The notes beneath the pieces were generated by a model. That model had not been told where the DNA came from. It worked only from the letters and a program-made list of their open reading frames with translations, and did not search any database. Below, piece by piece: positions 1 to 5,235 of a stretch of 5,235 nt of DNA. The stretch comes from Prevotellaceae bacterium (GTDB lineage Bacteria > Bacteroidota > Bacteroidia > Bacteroidales > UBA932). The stretch spans positions 1-5,235 of the forward strand of contig JAIRZR010000075.1 of assembly GCA_031267155.1 (NCBI GenBank), given 5' to 3'. The number at the start of each line of letters is the position of its first letter. Within the stretch, counting starts at the first letter, position 1. Made by a program: the position numbers and the translations under genes.

Positions 1-398
1 ATATCCCTGACTACGGACGAGCTGATCGCCGAATGTTCGGGCGCGATAAGCATAAACACCGTTTCTATCTTCGGTTCCAGCTGTTTATTAATCTGTCCTA
101 TAGCCCGTTCAAATTCGAAATCGGAAGAAGTCCGCAAACCTCTTATCAGGAAAAACGTATCTAAGGAGCGGCATAAATCTACGGTCAATCCGGAATATGA
201 GATGACACTGATTTGCGGATTGTTTTCGAATACCGACTTGATTATTTCGACTCTTGCCTTGATATCGAACATATACTTTTTCTCGCTGTTATGTCCAACA
301 GCTACAATAACTTCGTCGAACAGTTTCAGCGAACGCTGTACCAGCGCTTCGTGTCCTACGGTGAAAGGGTCGAAAGACCCGGGAAAAATCGCTTTCAT
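1..398 (-). CDS. coaD: Phosphopantetheine adenylyltransferase (CoaD), 3' end outside window
   Basis: CoaD transfers AMP from ATP to 4'-phosphopantetheine, giving dephospho-CoA and pyrophosphate, the penultimate step of coenzyme A synthesis in the cytoplasm. The 132 complete codons visible show the nucleotidyltransferase signature PGSFDPFTVGH at residues 6-16, in which T13-V-G-H16 is the (H/T)xGH ATP-binding motif. They also show the KK pair at 40-41 (SEKKYMF), the IRGLRT segment at 85-90, and ISSSVVR at 125-131, matching the ISSTxVR motif. The family is usually about 150-160 residues, so roughly the last 20-25 are missing past the left edge. The start is the ATG at 398-396, directly before the KAIFPGSFDP strand expected at the N-terminus. 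It lies 13 bp after the stop of the upstream secreted-protein gene, in an AT-rich gap with no Shine-Dalgarno sequence, so co-transcription is likely. All key motifs seen are intact and the assignment is firm. Confidence 0.96.
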   Translation of the reverse strand, partial: MKAIFPGSFDPFTVGHEALVQRSLKLFDEVIVAVGHNSEKKYMFDIKARVEIIKSVFENNPQISVISYSGLTVDLCRSLDTFFLIRGLRTSSDFEFERAIGQINKQLEPKIETVFMLIAPEHSAISSSVVRD

Positions 399-411
399 AA
401 CTTATATTTAA

Positions 412-2001
412 CTAATTAGCGCCTGAATTTTGCATTACAACAGTTACGCTTCCCCTCATTGTGACGGGAGCGCTGTCCAAAAACTCCATTTTTGCATAAT
501 AGACATATACGCCGGGCTTTACATATCGGCCATTATATTTTCCATCCCAATAATGATATTCCTTTTGCAGAGGCGTATTAAAGTCCTTTTTTGACGAGAA
601 CAGACGGATCCCCGACCTGTCGAAAATCTCCATTTCGAGCCTGTAAGCATCGTCATTCAAGTCCATTACGGGACCAAACAGGCGTCTATGATTTATGCAG
701 TCCGTATTGCAGTTGCAGTTTTTTGTCTCACGTATATCCGAAGCCGGGTCTATTGCTTCGGGCATAGTTATCATTGAGTTGAGCGACACGCATGATTCTT
801 CGGAACGCGCGTACGATTTTCCGCTCCGGGCGGTCATCACATAGCAGAACTGTTTCGGACCCTGACATACATATTCGTGTGTTGACTGGTCTAAAAAATA
901 GAGAGAATTGCCCGGATTGACAGTCAGTTCCGAGGGAGACGTCCTGTGGAGAGTATAAACGGGCGTACCCGATTCGCTGGAAAACTCCGTCCACCTTATT
1001 TCCGTATTAAGGTTTAAGGGAGTGGCGTACAGCAATATATTGCTTACCGTATCGCTTTTCACCATCGGCTTGCCACAGAGGAAACCGACAATATTATATT
1101 TGTAAACCTGACCTATCGAAGCTGAGCGGTCGCTGAATTTTGCCGGCACTTCCGCAGCCGAATAGCACCAGAGCAGGGGAATCCTGTTATCGGCGCGATA
1201 TATTGCAAAAGTATCAATATCAGTAGTTTTATCCAGATTGATATGCAGATTTACCACTCCCATTTCGGTTGATACGCTGTCGATATTTATCACGCTGGGA
1301 AAATGCTTACCGCTGGTGCTTATGTCGATTTTGTGCGAAGTGGCTGTATCTCCGTTTGGCAACAGCGCCATAACATACAGGAAATAAGTTGTGTTTGTTG
1401 TCAGGTTTTCGAGCGTAATGTCTATGTTTTGCCGGCTTTTATCCACAAGTTTTTGGGACAGCGACATGTCGAAACTGTTTCCATGATGTCCCCAAACCTC
1501 GTATTCAATGGCGTCATTGAAAGTTTTTGCCGGCAGATTCTGGAGATCAATCTGTCCGCTATTGTCTATTGCGAACCTTCGATATTCCGTCCACCGCAGG
1601 CTTACAGTATTTAAACATGGATTGTATTCTCCTGAAAAGCGCATAGTTACATGCATATCCGTTATCGGCGAAGTATCCGTGCCGTTTCTGCTGCGTATCC
1701 TGTAGCCCTGCTGCTGCACATCCAAACCGGGCGCCTGCGCCGCTTCCGAGTAGGCAGTGTCGGGCATGGGAACAGTAGCAGTAGTGTAGAAAAAGTAGTC
1801 GCCGGAAGTGTAGGGTTTGCGTGAAATTTCGTGTGACAGAACATTTTGCGATGCCTCGGGAGTTCTCCATTTCAATACGACTGTGTCTGTGGCAGGATCA
1901 ACGCTTAACGAGCTGAAATCGGGAACACGCAGTTCCTGAGCGTTTAAACATGATGCAGAAAACGCGCTCAAAATAATGAATATGTATCGCTTTATACACA
2001 T
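412..2001 (-). CDS. Secreted multidomain protein with FN3-like repeats and a divergent T9SS type B-like C-terminal domain
   Basis: This 529-residue protein has a signal peptide: K4-R5, a hydrophobic stretch at about 6-17, and a likely signal peptidase I site after A21 (CLNA|QELR). C18 is preceded by SAS, a poor lipobox, so a lipoprotein is less likely. Four beta-rich segments resemble degenerate fibronectin type III domains, at about 28-115, 125-228, 236-322 and 325-410. Each has a VxLxW-like early strand (VVLKW 41-45, VSLRW 133-137, TEIRW 333-337) and a late Y-x-(Y/V) strand (TTYFLYVMA 204-212, FCYVMTA 386-391 region). Residues about 412-524 look like the gliding-motility-associated or T9SS type B sorting domain: MEIFDRSGIRLF at 457-468, WDGKYNGRYVKPGVYVYY at 485-502, then a final GSVTVVM strand. 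The usual PNGDGxND segment is replaced by a Cys-rich stretch (C429, C431, C435). Inferred role: an exported surface or extracellular protein, with unknown ligand. It starts 41 bp after leuS and ends 13 bp before coaD. The ATG at 2001 is preferred because it puts the signal peptide at the N-terminus; an ATG at 2012 is out of frame. Confidence 0.85.
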   Translation of the reverse strand: MCIKRYIFIILSAFSASCLNAQELRVPDFSSLSVDPATDTVVLKWRTPEASQNVLSHEISRKPYTSGDYFFYTTATVPMPDTAYSEAAQAPGLDVQQQGYRIRSRNGTDTSPITDMHVTMRFSGEYNPCLNTVSLRWTEYRRFAIDNSGQIDLQNLPAKTFNDAIEYEVWGHHGNSFDMSLSQKLVDKSRQNIDITLENLTTNTTYFLYVMALLPNGDTATSHKIDISTSGKHFPSVINIDSVSTEMGVVNLHINLDKTTDIDTFAIYRADNRIPLLWCYSAAEVPAKFSDRSASIGQVYKYNIVGFLCGKPMVKSDTVSNILLYATPLNLNTEIRWTEFSSESGTPVYTLHRTSPSELTVNPGNSLYFLDQSTHEYVCQGPKQFCYVMTARSGKSYARSEESCVSLNSMITMPEAIDPASDIRETKNCNCNTDCINHRRLFGPVMDLNDDAYRLEMEIFDRSGIRLFSSKKDFNTPLQKEYHYWDGKYNGRYVKPGVYVYYAKMEFLDSAPVTMRGSVTVVMQNSGAN

Positions 2002-2014
2002 AATACTGTCATGT

Positions 2015-2039
2015 ACAAACGGATAAGCCTCCCGTTTGT
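2015..2039 (-). other. Intergenic hairpin between leuS and the secreted-protein gene
   Basis: On the minus strand ACAAACGG pairs perfectly with CCGTTTGT, an 8-bp stem enclosing a 9-nt loop. It starts 3 nt after the leuS stop codon and ends 13 nt before the next ATG, so it fills most of the 41-bp gap. No U-run follows it, so it is not a standard intrinsic terminator. A GGGAGG run straddles the stem and loop but lies about 26 nt from the ATG, too far to act directly as a ribosome binding site. It could be an RNA-processing or stability element that uncouples expression of leuS from the genes after it. The structure is seen; the function is inferred. Confidence 0.55.
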
Positions 2040-2042
2040 TCC

Positions 2043-4793
2043 TTAAACCACTATATTTACAATTTTCCCTTTAACAACAATCACTTTTTTAGGCTGTCTG
2101 CCGTCCATAAACTTTTGGGTCTGAGCATTTGCCAGAACTTTCTCCTCGATTTGTCCGCTACTGTCATCCAATGGCAGTTCCATCTTGAAGCGGGTTTTCC
2201 CGTTGAAGGATATCGGGTATTCAAAGGAGTTTTCAACGAGAAAACTTTCGTCATACCCGGGAAACGAGGCTTTTACCACGCTTTCAGTCTTGCCGAACAA
2301 ATGCCAGAGTTCTTCTGCAATATGGGGGGCAAACGGCGACAGGATTACTGTCAGCGGCTCGAGAACTGCCCTTTTATTGCATTTCAAATCAATAAGTTCG
2401 TTTACACATATCATAAAAGCGCTGACGGCGGTGTTGAACGAAAACGATTCGATATCCGCCTGTACTTTTTTTATTGTTTTGTGCAGTACTTTCAATTCTT
2501 CCCCCGTCGCCGCTTCGTCGGACACAAAAAATTCGTCGCCGTGATGAAACAGTCGCCAGAATTTGCGCAAAAACCGGTGTACCCCGTCGATGCCCTTTGT
2601 ATCCCAGGGCTTTGACTGCTCTATGGGACCGAGAAACATTTCGTATAAACGGAGCGTATCGGCTCCATACGTAACGACTATATCATCCGGATTGACAACG
2701 TTATACAGCGATTTCGACATTTTTTCCACAGCCGAACCGCAACGGTATTCATTGTCTTCGAGAATAAACTCGGCGGTTTCATATTCCGGTCTCCAGAGTT
2801 TGAAGCGTTTGGTATCAAGAATATTATTGTTGACGATATTAACGTCGACATGCAGTTCGCTTGTATCGTACCTGTCTTTCAATCCGTGCGATACGAAAGT
2901 GTTTGTGCCTTTTATCCGGTAAACGAAACTCGAACAGCCCTGAATCATTCCCTGATTGACCAGCTTCTTAAACGGTTCATGCTCAAGCGCTGTGCCAATG
3001 TCGTAGAGGAATTTGTTCCAGAAGCGCGAATAGATCAAATGTCCGGTAGCGTGTTCTGTTCCACCGATATACAAATCGACATTCCTCCAGTATTCGTCGG
3101 CTTCCTTCGACACCAGAGCTTCCGTATTATGAGCGTCCATGTATCTTAAATAGTATGCCGACGAGCCTGCAAAGCCCGGCATTGTACCGAGTTCGAGCGG
3201 ACAGGAGTTGTATGTCCAGTTTTTTGCCCTTCCCAGTGGCGGTTCTCCCGTTTCCGTGGGCAAAAACTTATCGACTTCGGGAAGCACAAGCGGCAACAGC
3301 TCTTCGGGGATATTATATGGCATACCATCCTTATAATAAACGGGAAACGGTTCGCCCCAGTACCTCTGGCGGCTGAATATGGCGTCGCGCAGGCGGTAGT
3401 TTACCTTGACCGTTCCCAAATTGTTTTCCCTGATATATTCCCTGGCTTTTCTTATGCCTTCGGGCACAGTCAGTCCGTTAAGAAATCCGGAATTGACTAT
3501 TATCCCTTCCTTTGCGTCAAAACTTTCCTCGCTTACGTCGCAGGCTTCTATAATCGGAATAATCGGAAGTCCAAAGTGTTTGGCAAAAGCATAGTCCCTG
3601 CTGTCATGAGCGGGCACAGCCATAATCGCGCCTGTTCCATATCCAGCCAGCACATAGTCGGATATCCATACAGGCACTTCTTCGCCGGAGAATGGATTTA
3701 CAGCGTATCCTCCTGAAAACACGCCGCTTATCCTGCGATCGGCAATACGTTCGCGTTCGGTTCTCTTTTTGGTCGATTCGATATATGCATCGACATTCGC
3801 CTTCTGTTCCGGAGTAACGACTTTTGCAACATATTCACTTTCGGGAGCAAGTACCATGAAGGTTACGCCGAAAATCGTGTCAGCCCGCGTGGTAAACACA
3901 GTCAGCGAGTCTCCGCCGGAAAGGGGAAACCTTATTTCCGCTCCTTCCGAGCGTCCAATCCAGTTTTTCTGGGTTTCCTTGAGCGATTCTGTCCACTCGA
4001 TGGTATCAAGTCCATCCAAAAGTCTCTGGGCATAAGCGGATACACGCAAACTCCACTGACGCATTTTCCGCTGTTCCACGGGAAAGCCTCCACGCACCGA
4101 CAATCCGTTAACAACCTCATCATTGGCAAGAACCGTCCCAAGCGTGGCACACCAGTTGACCATAGTATCTGCAAGATACGCAATTCTATAGTTCATAAGT
4201 ATTTCCTGCTGTTCCTTTTCGCTTTTCGCCTTCCATTCGTTTGCCGTGAAAACGCACTGTTCGTTGCAGGCGGCATTTATGCATGAACTGCCTTCTGTCT
4301 CAAACACTTTAATCAGTTCGGAGACTGGACGTGCCTGTTGGGCGTCGTTGCAGTAGTACGAGTTGAACATTCTGATAAAAGCCCACTGCGTCCACTTGTA
4401 ATATTCGGGCGAACAGGTTCTTACTTCCCTGTCCCAGTCATAGCAGAATCCAAGCTTGTCCAGTTGTTCTCTGTATCTTTTGATATTCTTTTCCGTCGTG
4501 ATTTCCGGATGCTGTCCCGTTTCGATGGCGTACTGTTCGGCAGGCAGTCCAAAGGCGTCGAATCCCATGGGATGCAGTACGTTGAAGCCTTTCAGCGTCT
4601 TGTAGCGACTGTATATATCGGATGCAATGTATCCCAGGGGATGTCCCACGTGAAGCCCCGCTCCCGAAGGATATGGAAACATGTCCAGGACATAGTATTT
4701 CGGTTTAAACTTGTCAATATCCGTTTTGTAGATATTGTTCTGACTCCAGTATTTCTGCCATTTTTCTTCTATTCTCAAAAAATTATATTCCAT
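2043..4793 (-). CDS. leuS: Leucyl-tRNA synthetase (LeuRS)
   Basis: LeuRS is a cytoplasmic class I aminoacyl-tRNA synthetase that activates leucine with ATP and loads it on tRNA-Leu. This 916-residue protein is complete. The Rossmann catalytic core shows PYPSGAGLHVGH at 40-51 (HIGH motif as HVGH) and VEKMSKS at 689-695 (KMSKS loop). The CP1 editing domain shows the threonine-rich TTRADT at 301-306 and GYGTGAIMAVPAHDSRDY at 384-401; by position, D397 should be the aspartate that binds the amino group of mischarged leucine. NWIGRSEG at 277-284 precedes the editing domain, and YIGGTEHATGHLIYSRFW at 575-592 lies in the core. The anticodon-binding region includes LSPFAPHIAEELWHLFG at 818-834, and the protein ends in the lysine- and valine-rich KKVIVVKGKIVNIVV. 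It is longer than the roughly 860-residue E. coli enzyme because of insertions at about 150-200 and 620-685, which match my knowledge of Bacteroidota LeuRS. The ATG at 4793 gives the expected MEYNFLRIEEKWQKYW start. It is first in the probable three-gene operon. Confidence 0.98.
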   Translation of the reverse strand: MEYNFLRIEEKWQKYWSQNNIYKTDIDKFKPKYYVLDMFPYPSGAGLHVGHPLGYIASDIYSRYKTLKGFNVLHPMGFDAFGLPAEQYAIETGQHPEITTEKNIKRYREQLDKLGFCYDWDREVRTCSPEYYKWTQWAFIRMFNSYYCNDAQQARPVSELIKVFETEGSSCINAACNEQCVFTANEWKAKSEKEQQEILMNYRIAYLADTMVNWCATLGTVLANDEVVNGLSVRGGFPVEQRKMRQWSLRVSAYAQRLLDGLDTIEWTESLKETQKNWIGRSEGAEIRFPLSGGDSLTVFTTRADTIFGVTFMVLAPESEYVAKVVTPEQKANVDAYIESTKKRTERERIADRRISGVFSGGYAVNPFSGEEVPVWISDYVLAGYGTGAIMAVPAHDSRDYAFAKHFGLPIIPIIEACDVSEESFDAKEGIIVNSGFLNGLTVPEGIRKAREYIRENNLGTVKVNYRLRDAIFSRQRYWGEPFPVYYKDGMPYNIPEELLPLVLPEVDKFLPTETGEPPLGRAKNWTYNSCPLELGTMPGFAGSSAYYLRYMDAHNTEALVSKEADEYWRNVDLYIGGTEHATGHLIYSRFWNKFLYDIGTALEHEPFKKLVNQGMIQGCSSFVYRIKGTNTFVSHGLKDRYDTSELHVDVNIVNNNILDTKRFKLWRPEYETAEFILEDNEYRCGSAVEKMSKSLYNVVNPDDIVVTYGADTLRLYEMFLGPIEQSKPWDTKGIDGVHRFLRKFWRLFHHGDEFFVSDEAATGEELKVLHKTIKKVQADIESFSFNTAVSAFMICVNELIDLKCNKRAVLEPLTVILSPFAPHIAEELWHLFGKTESVVKASFPGYDESFLVENSFEYPISFNGKTRFKMELPLDDSSGQIEEKVLANAQTQKFMDGRQPKKVIVVKGKIVNIVV

Positions 4794-4829
4794 AATTCAA
4801 TAGTTCCAAAGATTTCATTAAAATAAATG

Positions 4830-4859
4830 CAAAAGTATAACATTTCATTTATATCGAAA
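4830..4859 (-). promoter_or_regulatory. Candidate Bacteroidota-type promoter of leuS
   Basis: Read on the minus strand, TACTTTTG at 4837-4830 exactly fits the TAnnTTTG -7 box of the primary sigma factor of Bacteroidota. A TTTC at 4859-4856 lies 18 nt upstream and could be a weak form of the TTTG -33 element. Transcription would start about 4820-4825, leaving a leader of roughly 30 nt before the leuS ATG, in very AT-rich DNA with no Shine-Dalgarno sequence. The -7 match and its position are good; the -33 match is weak. Confidence 0.6.
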
Positions 4860-4922
4860 TAAAAAATGAAACTCGTGTGATATTTGCACTCGAATTGGAT
4901 GTGTATCTATACTGTATGCGTG

Positions 4923-5069
4923 CTAAAATTGTGATGTAAAAATGTGGAGATGCGCCTGTGCGACAAACATGCTTCCCTTAGGAACTGTCAAGGAATAAAC
5001 GTTACGTTTCGGCGGCTTGAAAAGCCGGATTTTCATAACCGCAGGTCGCGACCTGCGGAAAATGGTCAC
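4923..5069 (-). CDS. Marginal small ORF, 37 codons from ATG or 48 from GTG, possibly not a gene
   Basis: From the ATG at 5036 the frame reads MKIRLFKPPKRNVYSLTVPK and on to SQF, ending at the TAG at 4923-4925, giving 37 residues. The frame is open further upstream to a TGA near 5120, and a GTG at 5069 would give 48 residues. The product would be basic at its N-terminus (K, R, K, K, R within the first 11 residues), with no signal peptide, membrane segment or family I recognise. Against it: it is very short, it has no promoter or ribosome binding site I can see, and its upstream part is built from the 5039-5058 palindrome and the 5013-5027 hairpin. It may simply be a reading frame inside an interspersed repeat. 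It lies on the same strand as leuS, ending about 130 bp before it. Listed only because it is the longest plausible frame in the gene-poor right end. Confidence 0.15.
   Translation of the reverse strand: MTIFRRSRPAVMKIRLFKPPKRNVYSLTVPKGSMFVAQAHLHIFTSQF
5013..5027. repeat. Short GC-rich hairpin
   Basis: CGGCTT at 5013-5018 and AAGCCG at 5022-5027 form a perfect 6-bp stem around a GAA triloop. It lies 11 bp left of the 20-bp palindrome and probably belongs to the same structured element. No T-run follows on either strand, so it is not a standard terminator. Confidence 0.5.
5039..5058. repeat. Perfect 20-bp palindrome
   Basis: CCGCAGGTCGCGACCTGCGG is identical to its own reverse complement, with its centre between 5048 and 5049 inside TCGCGA. 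A further ATTTT (5029-5033) can pair with AAAAT (5059-5063) across a 5-nt bulge, giving a longer imperfect stem. There is no spacer at the centre, so it could be a dimeric protein binding site, or the tip of a repeat, rather than an RNA hairpin. No T-run is present. It is strikingly GC-rich against the AT-rich DNA near leuS. A perfect 20-bp palindrome is very unlikely by chance at any one place, but its role is unknown. Confidence 0.85.
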
Positions 5070-5123
5070 CTTCTGGCCACTGCCTGAAACGCAAGTTCGA
5101 CGTAGTCAAAGGCAGGACTTTTA

Positions 5124-5158
5124 GAGTTAAGAACTAAAAGTTAAGAGTTAAAAGTTAG
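5124..5158 (+). repeat. Five tandem degenerate heptads, consensus RARYTAA (left arm)
   Basis: Starting at 5124 the sequence splits without gaps into GAGTTAA, GAACTAA, AAGTTAA, GAGTTAA and AAGTTAG. Only positions 1, 3, 4 and the last base of the final unit vary. This is the left arm of the larger inverted repeat. Confidence 0.75.
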
Positions 5159-5177
5159 CTAACGCGCGCCAGCGCTC

Positions 5178-5205
5178 TTAGTTTTTAGTTCTTAACTTTT
5201 AACTC
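5178..5205 (-). repeat. Four tandem degenerate heptads, consensus RARYTAA (right arm)
   Basis: Read on the minus strand from 5205 down, the units are GAGTTAA, AAGTTAA, GAACTAA and AAACTAA. The order matches the left arm except for one extra AAGTTAA in second place, as expected from gain or loss of one repeat unit. Confidence 0.75.
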
Positions 5206-5235
5206 CAAAGGTCCTGCCTTACAGACAGTTTTATC

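Larger units (their letters stand above)
5109..5220. repeat. Heptad-based imperfect inverted repeat with 10-bp terminal inverted repeats (MITE-like or REP-like)
   Basis: AAGGCAGGAC at 5109-5118 is the exact inverse of GTCCTGCCTT at 5211-5220. The pairing runs inward. 5109-5128 matches the inverse of 5201-5220 at 18 of 20 positions, and 5129-5147 matches the inverse of 5175-5193 at 17 of 19. The right arm carries 7 extra bases (5194-5200), exactly one heptad. The loop is 5148-5174 and includes the palindrome GTTAGCTAAC (5154-5163) and a GCGCGC tract. No transposase is encoded in this short element. The structure resembles a non-autonomous element mobilised in trans, or an intergenic repeat family; I cannot identify the family. 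No target-site duplication is obvious at the ends. Confidence 0.75.
4794..5235. other. Gene-poor, repeat-rich intergenic region upstream of leuS
   Basis: This stretch of about 440 bp contains no confident gene on either strand. The part next to leuS (4794-4925) is AT-rich and holds its promoter. From about 5010 to the right edge the DNA is dominated by inverted repeats: a hairpin, a 20-bp palindrome and a long heptad-based inverted repeat. I see no tRNA, rRNA, transposase fragment or known riboswitch in it. The gene to the right of the window is not visible. Confidence 0.8.

Noticed and set aside
202..419. Two overlapping plus-strand ORFs near the left edge
   Set aside because: Both are antisense shadows of coaD, whose active-site motifs are plainly readable on the minus strand.
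1948..2001. Lipoprotein signal at C18 of the secreted protein
   Set aside because: The residues before the cysteine are SAS, not a Leu-type lipobox, while LNA|Q directly after fits signal peptidase I better.
2115..2615. Long plus-strand ORF of 166 codons opposite leuS
   Set aside because: It lies entirely antisense to the conserved leuS and has no recognisable domain; the leuS frame explains the sequence.
4338..4826. Plus-strand ORF of 162 codons over the 5' end of leuS
   Set aside because: It is antisense to the catalytic core of leuS, including the HVGH region, shows no family features, and its end falls in the leuS promoter DNA.
4881..4888. Plus-strand promoter box GATATTTG pointing away from leuS
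   Set aside because: It misses the first T of TAnnTTTG, has no clear -33 element, and no supported gene lies downstream in the window.
4942..4998. Plus-strand ORF of 18 codons beginning MWRCACATNM
   Set aside because: Too short to support, with no clear ribosome binding site or promoter and no recognisable features.
5124..5205. CRISPR array
   Set aside because: The repeated units are only 7 bp, directly adjacent and without spacers, and the two arms are inverted relative to each other.
5109..5220. Intrinsic terminator made by the long inverted repeat
   Set aside because: The long stem is mostly A-T pairs without a GC-rich base next to a T-run at the right end; the sequence after it is not a U-tract on either strand.

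Overview
The window looks like a chromosomal segment of a Bacteroidota (probably Bacteroidales) bacterium. Four signs support this. The leucyl-tRNA synthetase has the long Bacteroidota form, with no Cys pair in its zinc-knuckle region. A secreted protein ends in what looks like a type B sorting domain of the type IX secretion system (T9SS), a system confined to this phylum. A TAnnTTTG promoter box lies upstream of leuS. Recognisable Shine-Dalgarno sequences are missing at the starts. The genus cannot be read from the sequence.

All confident genes are on the minus strand, so transcription runs from right to left. The order is leuS (4793 to 2043), a 529-residue secreted multidomain protein (2001 to 412) and coaD (398 to 1, cut by the window edge). 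The gaps are only 41 bp and 13 bp, so the three are probably one operon read from a promoter near 4830-4859. A clean 8-bp hairpin fills most of the first gap. Two of the genes are housekeeping: leucine charging of tRNA, and the penultimate step of coenzyme A synthesis. The middle gene is an exported protein with beta-sandwich (fibronectin type III-like) repeats and a divergent C-terminal sorting domain. Nothing visible ties its function to the two enzymes, so the link is probably shared transcription only.

The right end (4794-5235, about 440 bp) has no confident gene and is full of structured repeats. From left to right it holds the leuS promoter, a marginal 37-48 codon minus-strand ORF, a 6-bp GC-rich hairpin, a perfect 20-bp palindrome, and a 112-bp imperfect inverted repeat (5109-5220). 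The arms of that inverted repeat are built from heptads of the RARYTAA type and bounded by 10-bp terminal inverted repeats. This looks like a non-autonomous, MITE-like or REP-like intergenic element. It is the least explained part of the window. I see no clear new multi-gene system here.
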